A stretch of DNA of 64,000 nt, taken from Favolaschia claudopus. Lineage: Eukaryota; Basidiomycota; Agaricomycetes; Agaricales; Mycenaceae. The notes under the pieces were generated by a model. That model did not search any database. It was not told where the DNA came from and saw only the letters and a program-made list of their open reading frames with translations. The DNA is taken from the NCBI GenBank assembly GCA_037176885.1, contig JAWWNJ010000032.1, positions 1,054,001 to 1,118,000 of the forward strand, in the 5' to 3' direction. The position numbers and the translations under genes were made by a program. Positions 36,301 to 47,448 of this stretch are shown one piece after another; the stretch's first letter is position 1; every line of letters begins with the position of its first letter.

Positions 36301-36807
36301 CTTTTGAAAGGTCTATGTCTGTCTCGACACCTCAGCAGCAAAAGCTGCCGTCCCTCTCACTGGACTCCGACTCTCAGTTGTTCTCGCTGCCGCTTCTGAC
36401 AGAGGAACTCGGTCGTCTCCCAATTTACGACTCATTCAATTACGAGCCTACGCTACAAGGAAAAGAACTACCTTACACGTCTCCAGATCTCCTCGATCCG
36501 GAACTTCTTTTCGGTGCTGAACTAGCGCTAGGTAGGTTTCAAGAAGTCCCTTATAATTCGAGATCGGAACTGACGCCGATCAGACTCGATGTTTGCTTCA
36601 CACGTTCAACCTCAAGTGTCGGACATGCGAAGTTCTGCTAACATGCAGGTGGATACTACACCTTTCGATATACCTGCCGGCAACACGTATGTTGTATTTC
36701 CTTTCTATTTCAATCTTCTGTTCAATGTTCAATCTTATTTCAGTAACTGGGAAGCTTGGACCGCATACCTGGCGGGGCTGGATAATATGGACCAACGGAC
36801 TAGCTGA
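33390..36807 (+). pseudogene. Zn2Cys6 regulator, family member C, decayed
   Basis: Copy of B with the same exon order, ending NWEAWTAYLAGLDNMDQRTS at 36807, but carrying many small indels relative to B. A 1-nt loss at about 33457 and a gain before the donor put the CDNCRRRK segment out of frame. Another 1-nt loss at about 33641 destroys the second half of the zinc cluster and leads to TAA. A 1-nt gain at about 34563 shifts HLRNRE-FGALV. A gain/loss pair at about 35125 and 35175 shifts the segment IPNAVQPEGKLSQAIY. Further gains lie near 35826 and 35867 in the AICANAARSCGH block. The C-terminal exon (KRRREAELEQARNRVEIAD, LLTEELGRLPIYDSFNY) is still open. With a damaged TATA box as well, C is best read as a young pseudogene. 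If the assembly comes from uncorrected long reads, some indels could be errors, but neighbouring genes show none. Confidence 0.82.
33560..33565 (+). other. 6-nt microexon in zinc-cluster region of C
   Basis: TTCGAT between ATCAG and GTAACC, conserved from B although the surrounding frame is broken. Confidence 0.65.
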
Positions 36808-37246
36808 TATGACCACGCATATGATGTATACTACCTCACAGTTTATTTTATCTTCAATCGTAGTCAAGTTTTGTACATGATCCAGAATTTTTTTCAACTC
36901 TGCCGAACGGCAGCCTGTTGGTAAACAGGCATAAATTTACTTTTTCTTGGTTTCTTCGCCTCTCTCTTTCTATCTACAAGTCCTGCATTTGTGCTGTCTC
37001 TGACTCTCTGTCTAGTACGACGCTGCTTGCCCCCAACCCCCAGTGACTTGACTCGAATACCGACGTCAACTGCCCAATCTGCCAACCATCAATCGTCCTT
37101 GTTATCCTTTTTGTCAGACTCCTTGTCTTCATTGTTCTGATTCTTCTGAAAGGCGGTCCTGTATAAAGACCATCAAGTCGCCACCACCGTATCGTTTGCT
37201 TCCTTCTGCTCTCTCAAGACCTTGACCTGCCTGAGTTCCGGTAAAA
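36808..37246. other. Intergenic
   Basis: Holds the 3' end of C and the promoter of the next gene. The stretch 36920-37200 is C/T-rich, typical of a basidiomycete 5' leader. Confidence 0.45.
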
Positions 37247-38152
37247 ATGCCTCCGACTTTGCGCTCTTCACCAGCTGCAACGCGAACCACTCGAAACTCT
37301 GTCAAGTCAGCACCGGGTACACCTGAAAGGACGCCGACACCCGGAAAACCACGATACTGCACTACATGCAAGCGCCCTCGGAAAGGCCATCCTCGTGAAG
37401 GCTGTCCATTTGCCGATGAAGATTCCGTCCAGAACGATTTGCCGGCGGGTGGCGTTGCCGCTGCTATGAGCGCGCTGGATATCACAGCGGGAGTGGACGA
37501 TGACGATGAAGCTCAGGCAACGGACGAGGATGTAGTGGCTACGAAGGAGGAAAAGCCGAGGAAGACGTTCACGCGCATGCCTGGCACACTCATCACCCCG
37601 ACACCCAGTTTCATGTTTTCCGAGTCGCAGGCGTCTTGTAAAACAGAAACGCAGCCTGTAGCGAATGAAGGTTCTTTCTCCTCCTCCGTTCCGTACCTCG
37701 GTCTATCCCAGAACTCCGACGTCGTGGCAGAGGGCTCGCGGCGGCGCTCACGCACACCGGGTGATGCGCCACCACCGCCAGCCGCTCCCCTTCCTCTCAC
37801 TCGCACATTAACATTAGAGGAGCGCACCTCCTTCACCAGCTCCCTATCCCACCTCGCCAAAGCGACAGTCTACGTCCTCCCCACTCCCGATGTCCCAGCC
37901 ATCTGCGCCACCGCCACCAAGCGTGGCCTCATAACACGGACCCTACCCCTCGACCACGCGGATACGCTTCTTGTTGTAGGGCATACCACCGCTGCGGTGG
38001 AGGTGCTGGTGTATCAGGTGGAGGCAAAGATGCATGCGCTTGTGCCTGTCGAGTCGAAGGCGAAGTCTGGCACTTTGAGCTCTACTGCGAAGGCTATGGT
38101 GATTGGAACGGTGGGTGCGGTGGCGGCGTGGAGTGTTCTCGCTTTCAGTTAG
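37247..38152 (+). CDS. Hypothetical tail-anchored protein with a Cys-rich motif
   Basis: A single open frame of 301 codons. The N-terminal third is Ser/Thr/Pro-rich and basic, followed by RYCTTCKRPRKGHPREGCPF (about residues 36-55), a C-x2-C...C arrangement that could bind zinc. An acidic stretch (DDDDEAQATDEDV) and a long low-complexity region follow. The last third has ordered-looking strands (VYVLPTPDVPAICATATKRG, DTLLVVGHTTAAVEVLVYQV). The C-terminus is hydrophobic (AMVIGTVGAVAAWSVLAFS) with a very short end, as in tail-anchored membrane proteins. No signal peptide. The gene is intact and is probably a conserved basidiomycete protein of unknown function. Confidence 0.78.
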   Translation: MPPTLRSSPAATRTTRNSVKSAPGTPERTPTPGKPRYCTTCKRPRKGHPREGCPFADEDSVQNDLPAGGVAAAMSALDITAGVDDDDEAQATDEDVVATKEEKPRKTFTRMPGTLITPTPSFMFSESQASCKTETQPVANEGSFSSSVPYLGLSQNSDVVAEGSRRRSRTPGDAPPPPAAPLPLTRTLTLEERTSFTSSLSHLAKATVYVLPTPDVPAICATATKRGLITRTLPLDHADTLLVVGHTTAAVEVLVYQVEAKMHALVPVESKAKSGTLSSTAKAMVIGTVGAVAAWSVLAFS

Positions 38153-38968
38153 CGAGTCCCTCCGAATCGGATTGGATTGTCCCTCAGGCTTATCTCTTGT
38201 CATTTATCGCTAGACTCGCCCCTACATACTTATGTACTGTTTCCTCCGCTTTCTGTACAACATCGTGATACCAGTCCTGTATCTAATAATCTATATTTTG
38301 GCTCGTCCGAGTACGAAGTCTCCAGTAATGATCAATCTGGTTCCATCTCAAAATTTTTACCATCAATCCATCATTTCTGCATTTTTCAAGTTCGCTCCCT
38401 CCAAAATGCCAACCTTCCGCAGGACCTTGTCGACGCGATAATTTGTAAATTGGATGCCAGACCCTCTTGAGACTTTCTCTCTTGAATCAAGTATGCTCCC
38501 TGGCTGGTTGACGGCTCGGCGAATTCAGCCAGCGGGTACTTTCCGAAATCTCACCTTCAAACCGTGGATCTGCTGGGACTACGGACGACGCGGGTCTCCT
38601 GTCCTTCCCCTCGATGTTGCATTTGGGTCTTGGGAAAGCCAAGCATCGTTGGCGGTGCACGCCGTCAGGAACTGGTAAGTATGATTCACGCGGCCGGTGG
38701 AACTGCGGGAATTTTTGCGTCGTGAATTTTGCGGTACCGAGACTCGGAGACATGCCACCACTCAAGCAGATGCAGACATGCGTCCTGTCGTGGAGATGAG
38801 GAAGTGATAAGTGAAACACTATTGAGGTGACACGCCCATTGGAACGAATAATAATATACTGACATCTGGCAGTCAAAGCGAAACGGTTCAATAGAAACAG
38901 TAAATATTCAAATTGCACGCAACGAAAAGCACAAAGAAAATTCATGATCGTGACTTTTCATATTCAAA
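38153..38968. other. No supported gene
   Basis: Convergent 3' ends of the neighbouring genes. Frames on both strands (for example 38487-38945 minus) have no recognisable domain. Confidence 0.45.
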
Positions 38969-39647
38969 TCACTCCTCTACTTTTTCCGTGCTTCCAACGT
39001 CGAGCGTTTCGTGTCTCTTTCCACCGCGGAAGGGCTCCAGGACCCACCCAAATAGGTAGGCCGCGACCGCCAGCCCGAATAGCACCCAGTACATAACGCG
39101 CACACCCTTCGGCACCAATGTCCCCTTGTCCGCCACATTATCCCACTCGTCCATCCCGGTTTTGACTCCAGTATACAACAACGCGGTAATAACGACGCCG
39201 AACATGACATGCACATGGCGGAGCGGATTCTTCGGCGTCGTGAGCGTCGGGAAGGTGTTGGTCCTGAGATATCCTGCGGAATGTGTGTAGTGCGCGATGA
39301 TGCCGATGACGAATTGGAGGAGGAAGAGGATGAGGACGGAGAGACCGAGGTCGTGGTGGGTGTCTTTCAGCCGACCGACGAGTTGGGTGCCGTTGCCGTT
39401 GTGGTTGACGGCGACGAGGCTGAGAATGGTTCCGGGGACGAAGAGGACGAAGGTGAGGGTTTGGAGGGTGAGGTGGACTCTGAACCACCAGCTGCGTCCG
39501 CGGAAGTATCGCCCGATCAAGATTGCGGACAGCTTCATGGAAAATTGAAGTCACAATTTGTTCAAGAAATTGAGGACGAAGAATCTTACCATGAGCAGCG
39601 ATCATAGAATCATGGTAGTCGAAGCCAGTGGTAGGCGCGTGCGACAT
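38969..39647 (-). CDS. Cytochrome b561-like membrane protein
   Basis: Polytopic protein resembling the cytochrome b561 domain, a transmembrane electron carrier with two haems held by paired histidines. The main frame from 39538 to 38969 (189 codons) shows four hydrophobic helices: LTLQTLTFVLFVPGTILSLV, LGLSVLILFLLQFVIGIIAH, VHVMFGVVITALLYTGV and MYWVLFGLAVAAYLFGWVL. Candidate haem histidines are in WFRVHLTLQ, KDTHHDLG, AHYTHSAG and RHVHVMFG. Upstream, an exon from ATG 39647 encodes MSHAPTTGFDYHDSMIAAHG, which resembles the segment just before helix 1 of the family. Joining it to the main frame by the obvious intron (39589 to about 39534) leaves the frames mismatched, and helix 1 seems shortened. 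Either the start is ATG 39538 or an exon boundary is misjudged. A DOMON domain was not seen. Confidence 0.7.
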
Positions 39648-40714
39648 TGTTTTCTTGGCTACTGGTTGTTTTGTGGGGTGAAATTCAATGGTTGAACCCT
39701 GGTATCAGATAATCTCCGTCTGCTCTATTTAACTGTTGCTGCTACTAATGCCTGTGGGACAGATCTTTTAAATCCAGTAGCTCTATTCTTGGTTGAATGA
39801 ATCGACGGTGAGGAGGAAGCATTGTGTCACAGAAGGTACTTATGTCTTCTGTCCGGGTCCGCTCCCTGGTTCATTGACCTCTCGGACATGCAAAAAAAAT
39901 GTTGACTGCTTCTAGTCGCTGTCTATATCAGCCTGCTATCATATGCTTTGGCCGAATTCACTTTCCACTCTGGTTCCAGGGCCAATTCACTGTTTCACAA
40001 TTATCGAACTGCATCAACATTCTATCTTATCTCTTGATCTTTATCTTGACGCCGTTATCAGATAGCACAAATGACCAGTTGAGAAGCAGCGAGCACCCAG
40101 CACTATCCTACATTTGGGCCATTTCCGCTTCATCTAGGGGCCGTGCATGTGCGTCGTTTACGGCTCTTGCAAGTAAATTATACCACCGGCGTGCCGCAGG
40201 AACTGGAGTCGGATTTCCCAAAGGTTCACTCATCCTGAGACGGCTTTCGCGAATTACAAATCGTATCACTATGTGCTTGAGTAGGACAGAGAACTTCCTC
40301 ATTGTATGCCTTGCTGCTGAATCAGGTTGAAGTTCGTTCGTAGGCTGTAAAAGTTCAAAATTATATCCGAAATCTATTAATAGCACATTGCGCCAAATTT
40401 AAATATTTAGATGAATTGCTTTGCAAAATTATAAGGGGTGTTGCGTGCGCAGGGTATTCCAGATGGCCACTGGTCACGTTCAGTCGTAGCACTAGACCGT
40501 TGGCTTAGACCGCGAACGAAGACCAATCAACGTTACTGTTGATCTGCATCCCGGAAAGCAGCGATCAATGCCATCAACTACACGTTGAATTCGACCTCCA
40601 ACCTTGCTCCAACCTCCTCCCCTTTCTGGTTCATAAAGGCACGGAGACGGTAGGCAACAACTCGAAAAAGACTCTACCCCTGTTCCGATAAAACCAACCG
40701 AGGGACCCGAAGCG
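39648..40714. other. Intergenic, no supported gene
   Basis: Divergent promoters of the b561-like gene and regulator D. A 143-codon plus frame at 39899-40330 has no recognised domain. Confidence 0.45.
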
Positions 40715-43700
40715 ATGAAAACCTCAAAATCGGCTGCTGCCAGTGCCGGGGGACCAGGGCCGAAGAGACGAAGGATGCAAGGGAGCTGCGATCAGTGCAA
40801 GAAGAAGAGAATCAAATGTATGGAATGCAACAGAATCTGGCCGGTAATTGACATCCTTGTAGGCAACAGCGCGGAAACATCACCCGAAAAATGCTCCAAC
40901 TGTGTATACTTCAAGACTCACTGCACTCATCTCTATCTATCCAAGGTGCCGTTTGGCTTCATCATCCCGGTATGCTACATTCGCTCAGATTCTCTGGTTA
41001 GGACAACCACGGTTCCACGCTGAATTTCAAGAATTCTCGGGAACATGTCGCCGCCATCCTCTCTCCGACGACGGTTTACGTTCCCGCCAGTGATCCGGCT
41101 GTTCTGTACCAAAGTCTGGTCGAAATTGCAAAATACGCTCGGAATTTGGAAGAACTGTTGGCAATTTCATCCTCCTCATCATTGAACTTACTCTCCACAC
41201 CCTTTGGCGATGCCTCGACTGACCAACCCGCCGCGGTAGCTCAAACGGAGCCCATCAGCGATACCTCAGAGGACGAAGACGACGGCGTTTTTGTTGGTGC
41301 GAATATCATGGAACCTATGAGCCGCCTTGCTCTCCGCCCGTCGAGTTCTCGCTCTGAACTCGACGAGAGTTATCGATTTTTTGGCAAGTCGAGTTACATG
41401 AATTTCATCAAGACAGCTATGGATGATGTCGACAACGTGGCCAATGTTCACACATTCGAAGCCCAGAGGCCGGAGTTTTGGAATTTCCAGTCTGTGAGCT
41501 AGAATCTTTCTGATTTCGGATATGGGCTCATCAACAAATTGGTTGACAGTGGCATCCTCATCCGGAACCCTTGCCTCCTCTCACGTTCCCTCCTGACGAC
41601 TTGCTCCAGGATTTGATTGATATATATTTCCGGCACCTTAACCCAATACTTTTTCTTTTACACTCGTCGACATTTCGCGCCTCTGTAGCGGATGGCGAAC
41701 ACCTCCGCGATCATCATTTCGGCGCTGTAGTACTGGGAGTCTGTGCCATTGCGTCACGGTACCCATATTCTCCCTGCTCAATATCCGCCCTCATTCCACC
41801 CTTGACACCAGGCATTCTAATGATCCACGCGTGCTTATGGCGCCTGATGCCCCCTTGCACAGTTGTGGTTGGAAATATTTCACTCAGACAAGGCCGCTGC
41901 AAACAATCACCTTTCCTTGTGCTTCGAACTCCCAATTTCGAACACTTTACAATCTGCAACTCTGCTCCGTCGGTGTTTTTCGCTTTCGAACTTGTTTCAA
42001 TATTCAATGAACAAGTGCCCATTAGCTCACGGTCCTCTTTCTGGCCACGACAGATGTCCGAGGTTGCTGGGTGATCTCCGGCTTAGGCGTTCGATTAGCA
42101 CAAGAAATCGGTGCTCATCGACGCAGTCGATATACTTCGGGCTCCAAGCTATACGGTGAGCTGCTGAAACGAGCATTTTGGGCCTTATTCTCCACGGTTT
42201 GTGATTTTAGCATGACATTGAAATTATAATTTAACCGAGGCACAAGGATACCGTGCTCAATTCCGTTCTGGGTAGACCCACAATAGCGAATGACGACTTC
42301 GACGTTGAGCTTCCGGACGCGGTGGATGATCAGTACTTAAACGAGGCGAATGGGTTTCAACAGCCCCCGAATAAACCGGCGTCGGCAGCTTATATCACTT
42401 CGTATCTGAAGCTGATGATAATCTTGAATCGTGCTCACCGTTCGATTGTAGGGTCCAATTTCTTCATGTTGGATACATCTAGCTCAATGTTAGCAGTACG
42501 GCGTGAAAAGACACAAAGAACGCGAGGCAGCCATCGTCGCTGAATTGGAGTAAGATGACCGTCACAACTTCTTCGAATCTTTTGAACTGACCCGACGCAG
42601 TTCGGCTCTAAATGATTGGGTGGACTCTATTCCTGACCACTGTATGCTTCGACTTCAATATTCACCACGGCGATTGAATCAATTTACACAGTGCGATGGG
42701 ATCCAGACCGAGAAGGGGTTGGCCTCGATCAATCCGCTTCGTTGTAAGTCGTCATTAAAGCTGTTGAAGTCAGACTCGGACTTATGTTCAGATATATGAA
42801 CTATTACCATGGTTTGTTTCCGACTCACTTTAAGGCATTCTCTGTATCCTATCTCCTACAGTTCAGATGATGATCCATCGACCGTTCATCAACCCTCCTG
42901 CCGACGCTCAGACCAGCAATGCTAGTACTATCCTCTGCTTTTCGGACTGAGTTTGATTTTTTTTGAATGTCTAGACCCCTGCTTTTCCCTCACTTGCTAT
43001 TTGCGCCAACGCCGCTCGATCATGCGGCCATGTAATGGAGGTCCAAGCAAGACGAAACGGCTATGTTATACACCATCCACATGCATTAGTACGTACCTGT
43101 TTTGAACTTACTCGTCGGTTTGTTCACGCCGTAATTAGACTGCGCTATTTGATTCCGCGCTCATTATTTTAGTGAATGTCTGGGGTAACCGACAACAGAG
43201 GTCACCCTCAGATGTCATCCGTGCTGTTGCCGACATCAAAAAATGTGCGGACTCTTTGCATCTATACGAGGCATAGTAAGGCATATCTGTATACATTATC
43301 CGCATTCGTGACTGATTGTTCCAAGCTACCCGGCGGCTGGTCGAAAATGGTAGGTTTGGATCATCCGAGTCTTCCCTCGTGCCTATTGTTCAACGACTCG
43401 CAGTGACATGATAAAGGAGATGCTCCACCGAGCTGGAGGGAATCTCCGTAGTTTGCCCAAAGCGTCATTGAAGAGGCCAACTCCGGATGACAGGGAGGCT
43501 GAAGAATTGCAACCTTCGTCGCGACCGAGGACTGCGGCTCAACAACTTGACGATCTGGAGTTGAGCATTCAACAGACCGATCATCTCTTCTCTTTACCCA
43601 TCCTCACCGAGGAACTCGGTCGCCTGCCGATCTACGAGTCGTTCGACTTTCAATTCAACTTCAATCGGCCTTCCTCGGAGTCACAATTTTCGAGCTCTGA

Positions 43701-43857
43701 TCTCACCGGGGAGACCTTGGTCAATGATATTGGTATGTCTGTTCCGGCTTCCTGGCTGTACCTCATTTGTTGTACCTCATTTAACGATATATACCCATAT
43801 CCAGGTGCTTCGCTATCTGGCAATACTTCTTCCGCCGAATACTTACACTGGCCCTAA
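40715..43857 (+). CDS. Zn2Cys6 regulator, family member D
   Basis: The ATG at 40715 starts MKTSKSAAASAGGPGPKRRR. The zinc cluster reads SCDQCKKKRIKC within the first exon, then, after an intron (40818-40862), NSAETSPEKCSNCVYFKTHC. Unlike A, B, C and E, D has no intron before the Arg-Cys codons and thus no microexon. Later parts are YARNLEELLAISSSSS, YRFFGKSSYMNFIKTAMDD, QRPEFWNF, LLQDLIDIYFRHLNPILFLL, HLRDHHFGAVVLGVCAIASR, GLGVRLAQEIGAHRRSR, YVIHHPHAL, FPSLAICANAARSCGHVMEVQ and LPILTEELGRLPIYESFDF. An intron at about 41760-41812 restores SNDPRVLMAPDAP. The frame ends at 43857 without the NWxxW last exon found in the others, so the 3' end may be misjudged or truly different. No frameshift is required. 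Confidence 0.82.
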
Positions 43858-44211
43858 TCCTCCCTGCGATCGTTAATTACGCTTTAGATAGACATGTAAA
43901 CAGCATTGATCAGGTTGGGGTTCCCAGCAACCGGCGTTGTCCCGGTGTCGAGCTGAGCTGCAAGTCGCGCTTGAGCGGCGAACTTCTTTCATAGATCGTC
44001 TCTGAAGTATGAGCTTTACTGTCCTTTCGATTCATCAATTACAAGATGTCATTACACGAATGTCTTTCGTCTGCATTTGTCGCACGTTCACTCACTTGCC
44101 CACATACTCCCAGCTCGTATGCTCCGCCTCCCACCAATCCTCTTAACAACTCCCTCGCCTTCGTGACTCTATCATTTCAACAATCATTCTCCCTTCTCCC
44201 TGAAAAATAAT
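43858..44211. other. Intergenic between convergent genes
   Basis: About 350 bases containing the 3' ends of regulator D and of the second F-box-type gene. Nothing else seen. Confidence 0.45.
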
Positions 44212-47200
44212 CTACTTGACTTTCAGCCTCGGTCTCCATTTCATCCCCATTTTGTCCGTCAAAGCGATCCCGCGTGGGCGCAAAAATTCCGACCATCGCA
44301 CCCAACAACTCTTCGCAATTTCTCGTCTACCAAAAAAGGGTAAGCGAGAGAGATATGATTGTATACACTACAACACTTACTCGCTCGTTGGCCACGAACA
44401 ACAAGTGACTTCTAGGTCGTGCAAATTGGGGAAACATTCGGGCTTAAACTGCGAAAAGAAGGGGTCCCAGGCTGCGATCACTTGTTTTTTCTCTCTGAAA
44501 CGCGATGCTCCTCAGCTGAGCAAGCGAGCTCTGGCAAAGTGTGCCTTACTTGTACCAATACATCTTGAAGGTAATTTTCGTTAGCGGATGAACGACTTGA
44601 GACGAGTATAAATGTTGAACGGATGGAGGATTCAGAAATTTCTAGGAACGTAGAATCAATGTAACGGTAAACCACACGGAAAAGAAGCATATCACTGATT
44701 CGTCCTCGTCCTCGTCCTCGTCGTCGTATTCGAAAAAAGTGATCGAGTACAAATTCGAACACAGGTCAAAAATCTTGGTTGATTTCAATCGGCCAAGGTG
44801 AGGAAATGCAAGCTCAAGCTCAGTTAATTTGGAGCCATGCGTGACAAGGAATTCTTTTATGCTTGAATCAGCGTCTGAAAATTCGACGCGCCGGATACAT
44901 TTCAATCTTGCAAGAAGAAAAAAAAATCAGTGAGAAAACGCAGGTGAGGCAGAGGGTGCGCACTGCAGATGACATAACAGATCTAAAAAGGAAGCGCTGG
45001 ACGTCGTGCTCCGTAATTCTTCCAAGCTCGATAACCCCTTGACATCGGCGCTCTCGATATCCGTATAGATATTGTCAGAGTCCCAATTCAGAATTCGCAG
45101 AGCGGTTAGGTTGTCGAAGATGGTCGCCGAATGGACACCCTCCTCCGGCCACACGTTGAGCGAGCATTCGCGCAAGGTGCGACCTGAGCACTTAGCCATC
45201 GCTGCGAAAGCGTCCCAATAGATCGTAGGGGTGTTGCTAGTCGCCAGATGGCCACCGAACCGGACTAGAGCGGAGGCCTGGGACAGGATCGAGGTCAAAG
45301 AAGAACTGCCATTGCGCACGACGTCGGAATCGTAGAATTCGAAGTTAATTGTGTTTCCGAAATTAATATTGATGCTACGGACGTATTGCCCGATGACAGG
45401 GCTCTGCGCGAGGATATGTGCGAATTTGTTGATTTGAGCTGGTCTGCGAAAAGTGATGTGTTTATGGAAGAGGGGCCGTCCCAGTCGCTGAAAACAAACA
45501 TGAGCAGAGGGCTACCGATGCATGGAAGCGCGTACATAGAATAATTTTGATACCAATAACAGTCCTAGTCGAGTCGCAACTTCTCCGCTGGATGGAGTAC
45601 TGCTGTGATTCGCTGCTAGTAACATTGCAAAATGCATGACACGAGTCCAAATGTGGTCCTTCACCGCGCTCGGCGCCATTTTCAGCGGAACGAAGGATGA
45701 ATCGAGTGATGGAGTGATGAGCAGAAGCTCAGGCCGCCCTGCAGGTACGTCCCAAACGCCCCTGTGCCAAAAATATTGAATGAGGTCAGGAACATATAGA
45801 TGAGTCTAAAAACTCGCCGTGGACGATCAGAGAATTTCAAGAGTCCCATTGTCGGAAAATCCGAAAATACCTGATCAGTACTTGCCGACCTATCAGGCCT
45901 GGTCAGATTCCGGGGGGTACCTGGTCAGCACCTATCAGCTCCATATCAGCTCTTGTCAGCGGAGGGGAAAATTGTACCACATTTGACTGAAAAATTCGAC
46001 TCGGCAGGCAAGTGTCAACTCTCCCACGGTTGCTTGGTTCATTTTCCGCGCGAAAAAAACGTTCAAAACCATGGAGAACTAGTAAAATGGCCCAGCCAAA
46101 GGTCGTCCGAGCAAGGTACATGGTTCAGGTCATGACCTCCCAATGTTTCCACTGTATGACGCAGTCGTGCTCCACATGTAATTAAGAAATAAATTGAATA
46201 AATTGAATTTAGATTTAGTGTTAAGCAAGATAAGAAATTAACTGAATATACTTATACTTATAATATAAAGTAGAGTAGTAAGTAGAAATAGCATCGCCCT
46301 TCAATTGAAGGGTGAACGAGTTTTGTTAATTGGGGCGAGCGCTTGCTGATCAGCGCGTATCAGCACTGGTCAGTACAGATAGCTTGCCGTCAGACTGACG
46401 GGCTGATAAGGGGTTATCGGCTCTTTCTGCCAGCTATCAGCCCCCCTCCGAGCTGACGGCCTGATCAGCCCATATACGCACATATTTGGACATGTCAGTT
46501 ACTTTCGGATTTTCCGACAATGAGATCAGGATCCTCAGAGAGAGAGTTGCGTTCAGCCATGGATACAGGACGTTTGATATGGATGGCTTTGAGGGGGCAA
46601 TCCTTGAATTGAGAGTATGTCCATGCTATATTGTGGGCACTCTGTATTGCCAGGGTATCGAGGCGTTTGGCTTTGACTATAGGTGGCACGAGCTTGTGGG
46701 CCAGCCGCCAATGTGAGGCGAATTCGAAAGGACAGTCGAAGATACGCTGGGAATAATGTTTCAATTAGCAAGAAGGTTAGAGACCACGGTTCGCACCAGA
46801 TTATCCCATTTCGCTATCGCATCTGACAGGCTCTGCAACAGCTGCAGAAGCATCTTATTCTCCAATGATTTGCGGCTTGAAGCCCAGAGAATTAGGCGGG
46901 TGGGATTGATGAGGGGAAGACCTTTGCATAGGCCGCTCGTATTATCCGACGAAAAAATGTCGAATGAGAGGAAGAGATCGGAAATATTGGGCGAGCATTT
47001 CAAGACAACGTGCATGGGTGATCCGAATCCGCCCTCGACTCGGAGTTTCCTTATGAAAAGCCCCAGCTGCTTATTTCCGGACAAAGCAATGCTAAGGGCC
47101 TTCGCCTGTGCCTTGGAGCGGACGACCACGACGTTGTACAGCAAGGGGGTCGCTACATGAAGCCAAGATTTGCAGACCAAGAGATAGGCGGAGGTAGATT

Positions 47201-47321
47201 CAGAGAAGTTGGCAAACGGGGAGACCGGATCGGTGTTGCAAAACGTTTCTTCGCTAACCTTCAGAGCGCGTGTGAGGATTTCAGAGATGAGCTCGTCTGG
47301 GAGTGAGTGGTCTGACTGCAT
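44212..47321 (-). pseudogene. Second F-box-type gene, split by a 0.68-kb element
   Basis: Minus-strand gene. The 5' part (47321 to about 46523) starts MQSDHSLPDELISEILTRAL and continues with SAYLLVCKSWLHVATPLLYN, ALSGNKQLGLFIRKLRVEGG and NPTRLILWAS, the hallmark of a large uncharacterised basidiomycete F-box family. After an intron it runs ILSIQ-like strands up to SLSEDPDL, where the element at 45847-46522 begins. The 3' part resumes at GLLKFSDRPRR and, with introns at about 45773-45822, 45492-45538, 44911-44955, 44644-44651, 44480-44532 and 44332-44383, reads GVWDVPAGRPELLLITPSLD, RLGLLLVSKLFYRLGRPLFH, SPVIGQYVRSININF, LKCIRRVEFSDADSS, CFPNLHDLEVTCCSWP and REIAKSCWVRWSEFLRPRGI, ending at 44212. 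Apart from the insertion the exons are open, so the break is recent. The product would be about 650 residues. Confidence 0.8.
45847..46522. mobile_element. Inverted-repeat element (MITE-like), 0.68 kb, inside F-box gene
   Basis: CATTGTCGGAAAATCCGAAA at 45847-45866 is exactly complementary to 46503-46522. The arms are rich in variations of TATCAG, CTGATCAG and GTCAG. The middle (about 46160-46310) is strikingly A/T-rich. No coding capacity. Flanks show only a weak duplication (GAGTCC against GAGATC), so the target-site duplication is uncertain. Read on the minus strand, the F-box frame runs eight codons into the element (IVGKSESN) and stops. Confidence 0.85.
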
Positions 47322-47448
47322 TGCCGCATGGGATCCAGGGCAACAAGGAATTATAAGAGTGGCGAGAGGACAAGGTGGAGAAAAGAGCGCGTTGCGTCAC
47401 AGTCATGTGATAGATGTCACGCTCTCCACCACTTCCGTCCTCACCATC
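47322..47448. other. Divergent promoter of the F-box gene and hypothetical gene
   Basis: Only 127 bases separate the minus-strand ATG at 47321 and the plus-strand ATG at 47449. Confidence 0.5.

Larger units (their letters stand above)
28330..36807 (+). repeat. Tandem segmental duplication of about 4 kb (units B and C)
   Basis: Unit 1 spans about 28330-32301 and unit 2 about 32880-36807. Similarity starts in the upstream regions (CTGTAGAGGACT, CTGCGCCGCAGCA, TTGTGCTGCGA, ATCAAGGCTTCGAC are shared). It runs through the whole gene, including introns and the end of the last exon. About 580 bases of unshared sequence separate the units. Confidence 0.85.
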
